Source of the DNA: Amorphophallus konjac | Taxonomy: Eukaryota; Streptophyta; Magnoliopsida; Alismatales; Araceae | NCBI GenBank assembly: GCA_022559845.1 | Contig: CM040128.1 | Location: 177,622,413-177,686,412 of the forward strand | Length of the DNA: 64,000 nucleotides | Reading direction: 5' to 3' | In this document: positions 21,975-33,050 of the stretch, piece by piece | Layout of the letters: the number at the start of each line of letters is the position of its first letter | How positions within the stretch are numbered: position 1 is the stretch's first letter | The notes under the pieces: model-generated | The model's input: the letters and a program-made list of their open reading frames with translations, nothing else | Databases searched by the model: none | Told to the model about the DNA's origin: nothing | Translations under genes and position numbers: made by a program

Positions 21975-24240
21975 TGTTAGCGCAGCGAGAGTGATATAGA
22001 AGGGGGGGGATGAATAGATCACTCCCAATTTGCAAAGCTTAGGCGAGAAAATAAATCTACCGCTTATGCCCCTTCTAAACTAGCACACAAAGAATTGCAA
22101 ATGCAGGTACCAATCAAGATCGAATAAGAAAATGATGATTAAGAGCTGAACACACAACTAGTCGAAGAGACAAGCAGATAGAGAGTGCTGATAAAGATCG
22201 CAAACCACAGAGAAGACAACCAGTTTTTAGGTGGTTCGACTGCAGTCCACAATCTACATCCACCCCTCACTCCAACTAGAGTGAGGATTCCACTAGCCAC
22301 TGCTAGAGCACAGCAGACTCAGTCTGCGAACAACTTGCTGCCAAACAGCTTGAAAACCCAAGGGAGACAAATCCCTCAACCAAGCTCTGCTACCCACAGA
22401 GCTTGTAACCTGTTCTAGCACCCAGCACGAACAGAACCGGAGAGTGCCTCTCCCTTCCTCCACACACCGGAGGGAACCTGCTAATGACAACCCGTCACTA
22501 GCAACACCAGAGATCAGCGATCTCTCTTCCTCTGCAACCCAGAGGGAAACCGGAGTTAGACTCCTTCCTCCACACACCGGAGGGGAACAGATCAGAAATA
22601 GACGAAGAACACATAGAGAAAATCAGAAAAGAAACTAAAGACTGATCGAGAAAACATTCGATACTGAGAGTTAATACAAATGTAGCTTCCTGGGAAGCAA
22701 TTTTAGAAACCCGATACTGCAAACTCTCTTTCTTTCTTCACTGCTATCTCTCTTTTTCTTTCTCTTTACTGCTGGATCGAGCTCTCTGCAATACTGCCTT
22801 TTCTTTCTTGGCTCTGATCACTTTCATCGGTGGACGAAGGTTTCTATTTATAGCGGCAGCAGGTGGATAGGGCACAAAACGCGTGTGCCTCCCACGCTCG
22901 ATCCAGAACCTTCCTGCCACGTGACCTCATTGGATTGGTTCCTCTTGTCTTGGATCACGTGCACCCCCTTTATTTGGGAATAATCTTCCTCGTACCTGTA
23001 AGAAGATAAAAACCATTAACACGCAGTATGGCCACTAAAACTAAAGCTGCATGAGGTATATGATAACAGCACGACGTGACCAGTACACGAGATAGGAAAA
23101 GAACGACACGAGATACACTGTAACAGAACAGACACAACGAGGAGAACGACACGAAGTGAGGTTATAAAACAAGAAGGACACGAGGTCTAGGAAAGGCAAC
23201 ACGAAGACATAAGGGTGACACGAGGTGGTACATTCAACAGCACGAGGTGCTGCAGTGTTCAGTACGTGAAGAAACAACTAACGATATGAAGACGAGGACA
23301 ACACGGACTGAAACCAACTCGACGATGAAAAACAGAAACCAACACTAGGTGTGGTCACAAGGCAAAAAGTACACTGGGTCAGAAAGACAACACGAACTAA
23401 CAAACGGCAACAAAAGACGACACGAAGTGAAACAACACTTGAAAACATAAGAAAAACAACTCGAGCATAAAATAGCTCGAATGAACGACTCGAAGACGAG
23501 GCGACACGGGCTGACCACGACACGAAGACAAATAACTATAAATGACACGAATACAGAGGACTCGAAGACATAAGGGTAACACGGGGTGGTACAGAAAATA
23601 GCACGAAGTCAGAAGAGTGACACGGCTATCGCGACACGTGATGAAGCAGTGACACTAAAACAAAACGATTCGAGGAGCAACAGTAGGTGACACGAAGTTA
23701 AACAAGCAGAGAGAAAAAAAAAATGACACGAGATGAGGTCACAAAGCGACAAAGACACGAGGTCTAGAAAACACGACACGAAGACATGAGATAGACACGT
23801 TCTTCAACAACACGTGATGAAACTGTGGAAGCAGAAGAACAACTCGAAGTATTACCTCATACAAGTTTTCCTGTCAAGCATGGAAATCAACACGAAGTGT
23901 TGTACGCTCAGACGACACGAAATCATTTCGTGTTGGTGAGGGAAAGCAACACGAAGTGTGGCTTAAGTGACACGAAAACAATTCCCAAAATTACCTGAAG
24001 TGGCTCGAGGATTTACGTTAACACAGAGAAACATTTTTGTTCACAAAAATTCATAGTGTTGAAACCATCAAGACATTAAGACTCAGGCAACACTGAAATT
24101 CATTTGGTCAAATTGTTCAATTGAACAGGACATTCCCTTACTGTATAACCCATTCACTTACATGATGAAACATGAGATTATCTTGAGATAAAGAAATGAT
24201 TTATAGTGTGAGACATCATCAAAATCATAGGGACATAACA
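21975..24240 (-). repeat. Copia 3' LTR
   Basis: It is nearly identical to 31051-33315; the differences are scattered single bases (for example gggggggg at 22010 against ggaggggg) and very short indels. It contains the same CACGA-rich region (about 23069-23977), TATA box (22844-22853) and two CACGTG motifs (22918-22923, 22956-22961). A perfect 7-bp hairpin, CACGAAA-TCA-TTTCGTG, lies at about 23926-23942. Confidence 0.92.
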
Positions 24241-25763
24241 ATCTCTCCCTTTTTGATGATGGCAACACTATGAATCAGGCAATATCAAGGTTTATCAGGA
24301 TTTAACATGAAATCAATACCATCTGCAACAACAGATTAAATTCAAATCATGCTCATGCAAATGAATTAGAATGCTCATGCAAATGAATTAGACAAACCCT
24401 ACAACTCACTCTCATTTCCCCCACAACTCATAATCAGGAACTTCCCCAAGGCGACTAGCCACAACCAACTGATTAAATCATTGATATAGCAGAACCTCTC
24501 TCCCCCTTTGACATCAGCAAAAAGAAATGCAGAAGACATAACAATGCTGGAGACATGAAGAAGAAGTGCAGTAACGATCTTAGTGCAGAAAGTCACGAAT
24601 AGGTCTTAAGAAAATAAGTGAGGCTCTAACATCAAGAGAAGATTCTTTAAGCTTCAGTACACAATGGAGAAATAGAATTATGAAGAGTATATCATCATAC
24701 ATAGTGTATGATGTAGAGCAGGAGTTGACAAGTATGGCCAAATAGAGATGATCATTCAACTATTCCACAAGACAGCAAGAGTCTAAATCAGAGAGGTGTT
24801 CTCAAGGTATTGAGGACAAGCAATCCATTAGTTGCATAACAACAAGGAATGTTTGTTGGAGATGATTTCCAAGAAGATCAATGAGTAAGTTGGTAGTTCA
24901 CTTCTTTTGACATTAGGGAGACACCTTGATCAGAGGCCTGAATCCCCAGTTACTCAGAGTGAGTACCTCATTACTTCCCCCTTTTTTTTTAAGGAACAGA
25001 GTTAGTAACTGTGGCTTTTGACATGAGGAGACACCTTGATTAGAGGCCAGAGTCCCCAGTTACTCACCAGCAAGCCACCATTGCTCTGTCATGACTTTTC
25101 ATTTATTTTAAGTATCTGACACCTCATGACTTGGGAGAAATATTCATTTCATTGATGAAGCTCCCAGTTTCTCAGTGATCAAAAATAGAACATGTTTGTT
25201 CAGTTAAGCCCTTGAGTTAAAGAGATAGAATGATTGAAGACAATACCAAAAGAGAAGGACTTTTCTTGTATTGAGTCTTGAAGTCTAGATTTCAAGTTGA
25301 TTGGGTCAGATATCAAGACATACGTGTTTTTGGCCTGAAGCATAATCAATGACAATGTAGGAAGATATACTTTATGCAATTAGTCCAGATCTCTGAGTGA
25401 GTGCCAAAGGAAAGATTCTAATTGATTTTAGAGACACTGACTTATTGACTTAAGAGATAAGTGACACTCTACTGTCTGAGAGAACTACACTAGATTAGTC
25501 ATGAAAAACCAGCAGAGATACACATCTGGACACTCCTTTTGAATTTGTCAAAGAACTTCTCTTCTCACATTACAACTCAGCTCCCCCTAAGACATAGCAT
25601 ACCTCAATAAAACATTTCAGCAAAATCTCAAGGCTTCCCTCAATTTAGAGCATTCCTGAAAGCTAACCAGTGAGCATTCCGAACTCCCCCTTAAACCAGC
25701 AAGCAAGAAGGCTAACCAACAGATAGACAAACCTCCCCCTCACAACAGGAACAGGCTTCATAA
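24241..25763 (-). mobile_element. Copia 3' untranslated region with polypurine tracts
   Basis: About 1.5 kb lies between the end of pol and the 3' LTR. No open frame of note is seen and no env-like gene could be supported. The minus strand carries AAAAAGGGAGAG directly before the LTR (24241-24255), the likely polypurine tract. Further purine-rich words (GAGGGGGAG, AAGGGGGAG) lie near 24500, 24980, 25580, 25690 and 25735. Confidence 0.75.
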
Positions 25764-25918
25764 TTAAGACACTTTGTATAAGCCTAACTCTCTTCTTAAT
25801 GTAGTGAACTTTTCATTATCCAGAGGTTTTGTGAAAATATCAGCAATCTGATTATCTGTTCCTACATGAATCAGTTCAAAATTATTCTTAGACACCTCAT
25901 CTCTTATAAAATGATGTC
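25764..25918 (-). pseudogene. Frameshifted C-terminal tail of copia pol
   Basis: The last ~50 codons of the RNase H region continue in a different frame directly after the stop that ends the main pol ORF, and end at a TAA at 25764-25766. The usual end of copia pol (ADIFTKPL-type sequence) can be read here. One base appears to be missing near 25920. The catalytic RNase H residues lie upstream of the break. Confidence 0.65.
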
Positions 25919-28855
25919 TTATCTTATATGTTTTGTTCGAGAATGCAAAACAGGATTTTTAGCAAGATTGATGGCACTTGTATTATCACAGTAAATAGGT
26001 GTGCACCCCAGGTCTACTTGGTAGTCCTGAAGTTGGTGTTTAATCCATATTACTTGTGTTCCACAACTCCCTGCAGCCACATATTCAGCTTCTGCAGTGG
26101 AGAGGGCCACAGAATGTTGTTTCTTGGAGCCCCAAGATACTAAACACCCACCCAAGAATTCACAATGGCCACTTGTGCTTTTCCTGTCTAGTTTACAGCC
26201 TGCATAGTCAGCATCTGTGTATGCTACTAGATTCAATGTGCGAGAAGCAGGAAACCATAAACCAAGAGAGTGACTTGCTGACAAATATCTGAAGATTCTT
26301 TTAACTACAGCTAAGTGTAGTTCAGTGGGTCTAGACTGATATCTTGCACACATTCCTACACTGAATTGTATATCGGGTCTAGAGGCTGTTAAGTAAAGAA
26401 GTGATCCAATCATACCTCTATAAAGTTTGGCATTTACTTCTTTACCTGTCTCATCTGCATCCAATGATGTATTGGTGCCCATGGGTGTAGTAATGTGCTT
26501 TAAGTTTTCCATGCCAAACTTTTTGAACAATTCCATTGTGTATTTGGTTTGGTTGATGAAGCACCCATCTTCTAGCTGTTGTACCTGCAATCCAAGAAAA
26601 TATTTTAGTTCACCAACCAAGCTCATCTCAAATTCAGCAGACATCATGGTAGAAAATTCATCACATAGTTCATGCCTAGTTGATCCAAATACAATGTCAT
26701 CTACATATACCTGAACTATGATGAGATCTTTACTCATGCCCTTGGTGAATAAAGTCTGATCAACTTTACCTCTTTTGTAGCCCTTGCTGATCAGAAATTC
26801 AGATAATCTTTCATACCAAGCTCTTGGAGCCTGCTTTAGACCATACAAGGCTTTGTTTAACCTGAAAACTTGGTTAGGTTGAGGAGAAAATTGAAATCCA
26901 GGAGATTGTTCAACAAAGACTTCTTCTTTAATAACTCCATTTAAAAAAGCACTTTTAACATCCATTTGTTGGAGTTTAATGTTCTTTGAGCATGCAAAGG
27001 CAAGCAACAATCTTATGGCTTCCATCATAGCAACTGGTGCATAAGATTCATCAAAGTCTACACCGAATTCCTGACAGTAGCCTTTGGCTACTAGTCTGGC
27101 CTTGTTCCTCGAGATGATTCCATCTTCATTCATCTTATTTTTGAACACCCACTTGGTTCCTATGACATTAATACCATCTGGTCTTGGGACAAGCTCCCAG
27201 ACATTATTCCTTTCAAACTGACCTAATTCCTCACTCATAGCATTTACCCAACCTTGATCAGCTAAGGTCTCTTCTACTGTTTTGGGTTCAATTTGTGAGA
27301 CTAAAGCAATTAGGTCGTCATTATTCACATTTCTAAAATGAGATCTAGTCCTTAGAGGTTCTTCAGGATTGCCTATGACATTATCTAACGGATGGTCTTT
27401 AAGGAATCTAATATTTGTTGAAGACTCACCTGTTTCTCTTTGACCTTCCTGATTTTGGGAATTTGTTTCTCCATTCTGCTGAGTCTTCTCTTCTACTTGT
27501 TGGTTTTCCAGAAAATCTCCACCATGATTGGAGTCCCTATCAAGATTTTCAACATTAGAAACATCTTTCTTTTCACTAAAAAGAATGTGTAGAGATTCTT
27601 CCACTTTCTGATCTGATACATTAAATACCCTATATGCCCTTGACACTTCTGAGTAACCCAAGAATATTCCAGGTGAACTCTTGGCTTTAAACTTGTCTAA
27701 ATCTTTCTTATCATTGTTATGAATAAAACATTTTGCTCCAAAAATTCTGAAATGAAACAAGTTTGGTTTCTTACCTTTTAGAAGCTCATAGGGTGTTTTC
27801 TTGTGTATGGGTCTTACCATGGCCCTGTTGATTATGTAGGTTGCTGTATTGGCCGCTTCTGCCCAAAACCTTCTAGGTAACTTACTTTCAATCAACATGG
27901 TTCGGGCCATCTCCACCACTGTTCTATTTCTTCTCTCCACGATCCCATTCTGTTCAGGTGTCCTGGGAGAGGAAAACCTGTGAGTTAGTCCTTCTTTGTC
28001 ACAAAGTTCAGTAAACATGGAATTTTCAAACTCACCTCCATGATCAGATTGAATAGAACTAACCTTGAACTTTCCTTCTTGTTTGACCTTATTGAAAAAT
28101 AGATTAAACTTTTGAAATGCATCACTCTTATTTGCTAAGAAAAATATCCATGAATATCTGGAGAAGTCATCTATGATGACATAGCCAAACCTGTTACCAT
28201 TAAGACTCTGAGTTCTGGTTGGACCGAAGAGATCCATATGAAGAAGTTCCATTGGTCTAGAAGACAATGGCTCAGATCTTAATTTGAAAGAGTTTCTGGT
28301 CTGTTTGCCTAGAGCACAGGCATCACATGATTTTGAAATGGAATTAAATTTAATTCTAGGCATGCCTTTAACTAAATCAAGTTTGACCAGTTTATTTAAA
28401 GTAGAAAAGCTAGCATGACCTAGACGTCTATGCCATTCAAAAGCATCAATTTCAGAGTTAGCAGATAAACAAATAGTAGATTCAGATTTCTCATTTAAGT
28501 CTACAATGTAGACATTATTAATCCGGTTGGCTACAAATTTAACATCATCAGAATTTATTTCAAAGATTTTGCATGAAGTATCATCAAAAACAACCTTGTG
28601 ACCCTTGTCACATAACTGACTGATGCTGATCAGATTATGTTGTAGCCCTTCCACAAGTAAGACTTTTTCAATGGAGTTTGTGGAAGACTTACCTACTGTG
28701 CCAACTCTAATTATTTTACCTCTGTTCTTTCCTCCAAACTTGACCAGACCTCCTGGCTTCATCTCTATCTTGCTGAACTTGGATCGGTCTCCTGTCATAT
28801 GCCTGGAGCAGCCACTGTCGAGGTACCACTTGTTGTCTTCAGCTGCCAGGCCGAC
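25919..28855 (-). CDS. pol: Copia pol: protease-integrase-reverse transcriptase-RNase H
   Basis: The frame is open from just after a TAG at 28856-28858; the first ATG is at 28798. The protease active site DSGCSRHMTGD lies just before and across that ATG. Counting from the ATG, the integrase HHCC zinc region (HRRLGH...CDACALGK) is at about 123-165, the DDE core at D189, D252 and E288 (MDLFGP, SDHGGEF, NGIVERRNR), reverse transcriptase from ~535 with YVDD at 698-701, and RNase H from ~858 (YTDADYAG, STAEAEY). All catalytic motifs are present. Pol is in a different frame from gag, so expression would need frameshifting or another mechanism. The frame ends early within the last ~50 codons because of a 1-base indel. 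Confidence 0.93.
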   Translation of the reverse strand, partial: VGLAAEDNKWYLDSGCSRHMTGDRSKFSKIEMKPGGLVKFGGKNRGKIIRVGTVGKSSTNSIEKVLLVEGLQHNLISISQLCDKGHKVVFDDTSCKIFEINSDDVKFVANRINNVYIVDLNEKSESTICLSANSEIDAFEWHRRLGHASFSTLNKLVKLDLVKGMPRIKFNSISKSCDACALGKQTRNSFKLRSEPLSSRPMELLHMDLFGPTRTQSLNGNRFGYVIIDDFSRYSWIFFLANKSDAFQKFNLFFNKVKQEGKFKVSSIQSDHGGEFENSMFTELCDKEGLTHRFSSPRTPEQNGIVERRNRTVVEMARTMLIESKLPRRFWAEAANTATYIINRAMVRPIHKKTPYELLKGKKPNLFHFRIFGAKCFIHNNDKKDLDKFKAKSSPGIFLGYSEVSRAYRVFNVSDQKVEESLHILFSEKKDVSNVENLDRDSNHGGDFLENQQVEEKTQQNGETNSQNQEGQRETGESSTNIRFLKDHPLDNVIGNPEEPLRTRSHFRNVNNDDLIALVSQIEPKTVEETLADQGWVNAMSEELGQFERNNVWELVPRPDGINVIGTKWVFKNKMNEDGIISRNKARLVAKGYCQEFGVDFDESYAPVAMMEAIRLLLAFACSKNIKLQQMDVKSAFLNGVIKEEVFVEQSPGFQFSPQPNQVFRLNKALYGLKQAPRAWYERLSEFLISKGYKRGKVDQTLFTKGMSKDLIIVQVYVDDIVFGSTRHELCDEFSTMMSAEFEMSLVGELKYFLGLQVQQLEDGCFINQTKYTMELFKKFGMENLKHITTPMGTNTSLDADETGKEVNAKLYRGMIGSLLYLTASRPDIQFSVGMCARYQSRPTELHLAVVKRIFRYLSASHSLGLWFPASRTLNLVAYTDADYAGCKLDRKSTSGHCEFLGGCLVSWGSKKQHSVALSTAEAEYVAAGSCGTQVIWIKHQLQDYQVDLGCTPIYCDNTSAINLAKNPVLHSRTKHIR

Positions 28856-28868
28856 CTACACAAGTATA

Positions 28869-31025
28869 TCAAGCAGAGTGATTTGAAACCCAAGATGAGT
28901 TGGGTCCAAGTACATTGTTTAAATCTCTGATCAAGTGTTTGGGTACCCAGATTTGTTTCAGCATGGTTTTCTCTGGCACCCTCCTTTCTGGTTTATTAAA
29001 GTTCAATCCAGCTGAACTGGAGAAATGAGTTCTATTCCTTTCATTGGTCTTCCTATTCCTAGGAAATTTCCTGTAGGCTTGTTGATTGGTATATCTTTGA
29101 CCATGAAAGTTGTTCCTCCAGTAGGTCTTGTTTGGACCCATCTGATTGTTATAATTCCAGCTCTTATTCTGATTTGTTTTCTTGGTCCAGCTACCATTTG
29201 TGTTCTGGTGAATGGACTTAATGTTATTCTTCATAAAGTTCATTCCAATCTTGAATGGTTGTCCAGTACTGGTTGTTGTGTTCTCTTTAGGACTTTGAGT
29301 TTTCTTAGAGCTGTTTGAGCTGGATGGTGTGTCCAGCTTTTCTTTTCCCTTCTCTGGACAGAAGGTGATGGTCTTGAATTGCAAGGGTCTCTTGTTGGTT
29401 GGGTCATAGCCTAGACCTTCCTTATTGAAATTGACCCTAGTTCCTAGTATAGCATCTAGGCTAGTCTTTCCTTGGACAAACTTCTCTAAGACTTTCTGTT
29501 TGTCTTCCAGCTCCTTTTGAAGAAACTCAGAATTCTTTAGAAGTTCAGCATTTACTTTCTTCACAGCTTCATATTTCTCTGAATTCATTCTGATTTCACT
29601 CATGCTTTCTTCAATTTTAGTTTTGAATTCATTGAGCTGTTTTTTACTTTCTTGGATTTCTCCCCTAAGCTTATCATTCTCTTTCCTTTGTGAGGTCATT
29701 TCTTCTAGTTGTTCTTTTAGCTTTGCATTTTCCTCACAGACCAGAGTTTGTTCTTCAACATTTGTGTTAAATTTTCTTTTCAGAACTCTGTGCTCTTTGC
29801 TAAGTGAATTAAATTTATCTAGCAAGTCACCATAAGCATCCTCCCAGTCATCAATTGAGAAATTTTCAAAAACATTTATTACCTCCTCTTCACTGTTTGC
29901 CATAAGACAAATTCCTTCTTCATATTCCTCCGAGGAAGTGTCTTCGGGATTTTCTTCTTCCTCGCTCCATGTGCAGACCATCGCCTGTGGTTTTTTCTTC
30001 TTCTGCACCTTTGTGAACTTCTTCTGAAGATAGGGACCTTTCTTCTGGAGTTCTGGGCATTCGCCTTTCATGTGTCCCTGTTTGTTACAGTTAAAATAAG
30101 TCAGTTTCTTAGGATTTCTATCCCTGTAATTGATAAACTCAGCATTCTTGTTAAAAGAGTGTGGGTTCTTCTTCCTGAAGGTCTTCCCCTTTGTCCTCAG
30201 AAACTTTCTGAACTGACGAGTGAGCATAGCCTGCTCCCCCTGGTTGAGATCTGAAAAACCTTCAAGCTCGGACTCAGACTCGGGGCTACTGCTACTGCTC
30301 CCACTTTTACTACCCTTGTTGCGGGAAGCTCTTAGAGCTACATTTTTACCCTTCCTCTCACTACCTTCTCCACCTCCTTGGAAGTTCATCTCATAGGTCA
30401 TCAGGGATCCTATGAGTTCATTCACAGTTAAGACAGTCAAATCTTTTGACTCCTCAATCACAATGGGCTTAGTGTGCCATGCCGGGGATAAAGATCTAAG
30501 GATTTTTCTGACTATATCTGCCTCAACAAGATCCTTCCCTAGCCCTTTAAGAGTGTTAGTGATCAAGGATAACCTGGCATACATTTTGGTTATATTCTCA
30601 TCTGTATTCATCTTAAACATTTCATACTTGGAGGTGTAGAGATTTACCTTCGAAGCTTTCACTTGAGCTGTACTTTCATAGATCAATTGCAGCTCATCCC
30701 ACATTCGCTTGGCCTTCTTATAGGCTGAGATACGGGCATATTCTTCCGGATGAACAGCACACTGGATGATGTTCAGTGCCGTCCAGTTGAGAGAGGATAG
30801 CTTGACATGGTCATCTGTCCAAGCGTCTTCGTTTGGTGGCAGATCATATGGCCCCACCGTGATTACTCTCCACAGTTTGTGACTCTGAGCCCTGATGAAC
30901 ACTTCCATCCTGTTCTTCCAAAACAGATAGTTATTACCATCAAAAAACGGAGGGCGACTAATGGATTGACCTTCGGCCATGAAGGTTCTAGGACCACTGC
31001 CATTTACTTGATTGTTCGTCCACAT
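28869..31025 (-). CDS. gag: Copia Gag polyprotein
   Basis: The frame is open upstream into the PBS. The first ATG, at 31025, is chosen as start, giving about 718 codons. Order: an N-terminal copia-type Gag domain (FFDGNNYLFWKNRME at about 27-41, then a UBN2-like region to ~220), a Ser/Glu-rich linker, a zinc knuckle near 310-323, an acidic stretch, a long coiled coil (~390-520, heptad-rich with many Glu and Lys), and a basic Asn-rich tail. The first knuckle Cys is Tyr (YFNC instead of CxxC), probably impairing RNA packaging. It ends at a TGA at 28869-28871, 13 bases before the open pol frame begins. Confidence 0.9.
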   Translation of the reverse strand: MWTNNQVNGSGPRTFMAEGQSISRPPFFDGNNYLFWKNRMEVFIRAQSHKLWRVITVGPYDLPPNEDAWTDDHVKLSSLNWTALNIIQCAVHPEEYARISAYKKAKRMWDELQLIYESTAQVKASKVNLYTSKYEMFKMNTDENITKMYARLSLITNTLKGLGKDLVEADIVRKILRSLSPAWHTKPIVIEESKDLTVLTVNELIGSLMTYEMNFQGGGEGSERKGKNVALRASRNKGSKSGSSSSSPESESELEGFSDLNQGEQAMLTRQFRKFLRTKGKTFRKKNPHSFNKNAEFINYRDRNPKKLTYFNCNKQGHMKGECPELQKKGPYLQKKFTKVQKKKKPQAMVCTWSEEEENPEDTSSEEYEEGICLMANSEEEVINVFENFSIDDWEDAYGDLLDKFNSLSKEHRVLKRKFNTNVEEQTLVCEENAKLKEQLEEMTSQRKENDKLRGEIQESKKQLNEFKTKIEESMSEIRMNSEKYEAVKKVNAELLKNSEFLQKELEDKQKVLEKFVQGKTSLDAILGTRVNFNKEGLGYDPTNKRPLQFKTITFCPEKGKEKLDTPSSSNSSKKTQSPKENTTTSTGQPFKIGMNFMKNNIKSIHQNTNGSWTKKTNQNKSWNYNNQMGPNKTYWRNNFHGQRYTNQQAYRKFPRNRKTNERNRTHFSSSAGLNFNKPERRVPEKTMLKQIWVPKHLIRDLNNVLGPNSSWVSNHSA

Positions 31026-31037
31026 GGCGTAAACCTT

Positions 31038-31048
31038 CTCTGATACCA
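31038..31048 (-). promoter_or_regulatory. Copia primer-binding site (tRNA-iMet)
   Basis: The minus strand reads TGGTATCAGAG, two bases after the 5' LTR end. It is complementary to the 3' end of plant initiator tRNA-Met, the usual primer for Ty1/copia elements. Confidence 0.9.
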
Positions 31049-31920
31049 AATGTTAGCGCAGCGAGAGTGATATAGAAGGAGGGGGATGAATAGATCACTC
31101 CCAATTTGCAAAGCTTAGGCGATAAAATAAATATACCGCTTATGCCCCTTCTAAACTAGCACACAAAGAATTGCAAATGCAGGTACCAATCAAGATCGAA
31201 TAAGAAAATGATGATTAAGAGCTGAACACACAACTAGTCGAAGAGACAAGCAGATAGAGAGTGCTGATAAAGATCGCAAACCACAGAGAACACAACCGGT
31301 TTTTAGGTGGTTCGACTGCAGTCCGCAATCTACATCCACCCCTCACTCCAACTAGAGTGAGGATTCCACTAGCCACTGCTAGAGCACAGCAAACTCAGTC
31401 TACGAACAACTTGCTGCCAAACAGCTTGAAAACCCAAGGGAGACAAATCCCTCAACCAAGCTCTGCTACCCACAGAGCTTGTAACCTGTTCTAGCACCCA
31501 GCACGAACAGAACCGGAGAGTGCCTCTCCCTTCCTCCACACACCGGAGGGAACCTGCTAATGACAACCCGTCACTAGCAACACCAGAGATCAGCGATCTC
31601 TCTTCCTCTGCAACCCAGAGGGAAACCGGAGTTAGACTCCTTTCCTCCACACACCGGAGGGGGACAGATCAGAAATAGACGAAGAACACATAGAGAAAAT
31701 CAGAAAAGAAACTAAAGATTGATCGAGAAAACATTCGATACTGAGAGTTAATACAAATGTAGCTTCCTGGGAAGCAATTTCAGAAACCCGATATTGCAAA
31801 CTCTCTTTCTTTCTTCACTGCTATCTCTCTTTTTCTTTCTCTTTACTGCTGGATCGAGCTCTCTGCAATACTGCCTTTTCTTTCTTGGCTCTGATCACTT
31901 TCATCGGTGGACGAAGGTTT

Positions 31921-32038
31921 CTATTTATAGCAGCAGCAGGTGGATAGGGCACAAAACGCGTGTGCCTCCCACGCTCGATCCAGAACCTTCCTGCCACGTG
32001 ACCTCATTGGATTGGTTCGTCTTGTCTTGGATCACGTG
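31921..32038 (-). promoter_or_regulatory. Copia LTR core promoter with two G-boxes
   Basis: The minus strand has CTATAAATAG at 31921-31930. Upstream of it lie CCACGTG (core 31995-32000) and TCACGTG (core 32033-32038), spaced about 38 bp apart, with CCAAT motifs between them (attggattgg on the + strand). CACGTG boxes are bound by plant bZIP and bHLH factors, including those of abscisic-acid and light responses. Regulation by these is inferred only. Both LTRs carry the same arrangement. Confidence 0.6.
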
Positions 32039-32146
32039 CACCCCCTTTATTTGGGAATAATCTTCCTCGTACATGTAAGAAGATAAAAACCATTAACACG
32101 CAGTATGGCCACTAAAACTAAAGCTGCATGAGGTATATTATAACAG

Positions 32147-33050
32147 CACGACGTGACCAGTACACGAGATAGGAAAAGAACGACACGAGATACACTGTAA
32201 CAGAACAGACACAACGAGGAGAACGACACGAAGTGAGGTTATAAAACAAGAAGGACACGAGGCCTAGGAAAGGCAACACGAAGACATAAGGGTGACACGA
32301 GGTGGTACATTCAACAGCACGAGGTGCTGCAGTGTTCAGTACGCGAAGAAACAACTAACGATATGAAGACGAGGACAACACGGACTGAAACAAACTCGAC
32401 GACGAAAAATAGAAACCAACACTAGGTGTGGTCACAAGGCAAAAAGTACACTGGGTCAGAAAGACAACACGAACTAACAAACGGCAACAAAAGACGACAC
32501 GAAGTGAAACAACACTTGAAAACATAAGAAAAACAACTCGAGCACAAAATAGCTCGAATGAACGACTCGAAGACGAGGCGACACGGGCTGACCACGACAC
32601 GAAGACAAATAACTATAAATGACACGAATACAGAGGACTCGAAGACATAAGGGTAACACGGGGTGGTACAGAAAATAGCACGAAGTCAGAAGAGTGACAC
32701 GGCTATCGCGACACGTGATGAAGCAGTGACACTAAAACAAAATGACTCGAGGAGCAACAGTAGGTGACACGAAGTTGAACAACCAGAGAGAAAAAAAATG
32801 ACACGAGATGAGGTCACAAAGCGACAAAGACACGAGGTCTAGAAAACACGACACGAAGACATGAGATAGACACGTTCTTCAATAACACGTGATGAAACTG
32901 TGGAAGCAGAAGAACAACTCGAAGTATTACCTCATACAAGTTTTCCTGTCAAGCATGGAAATCAACACGAAGTGTTGTATGCTCAGACGACACGAAATCA
33001 TTTCGTGTTGGTGAGGGAAAGCAACACGAAGTGTGGCTTAAGTGACACGA
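32147..33050 (-). repeat. CACGA-rich degenerate motif cluster in copia U3
   Basis: The pentamer CACGA (TCGTG on the element strand) occurs at least 20 times in about 900 bp, always on the same strand, usually as (G)ACACGA(A/G)G, at irregular spacing of 10-60 bp. About one would be expected by chance. The same cluster is in the other LTR (about 23069-23977), where I counted 23. It is not a regular tandem repeat. It lies directly upstream of the promoter. Confidence 0.8.

Noticed and set aside
23041..23582. Short minus-strand frames conserved in both copia LTRs (60-81 codons)
   Set aside because: Conservation simply reflects the near-identity of the LTRs. They run through the CACGA motif cluster in U3, upstream of the TATA box.
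24241..25763. Env-like third ORF in the copia element
   Set aside because: SIRE-like elements can carry one, but here no frame of meaningful length or with a signal peptide or membrane segment is present.
25928..31043. Plus-strand open frames of 60-97 codons across copia gag and pol
   Set aside because: They are antisense shadows of the minus-strand genes, without domains.
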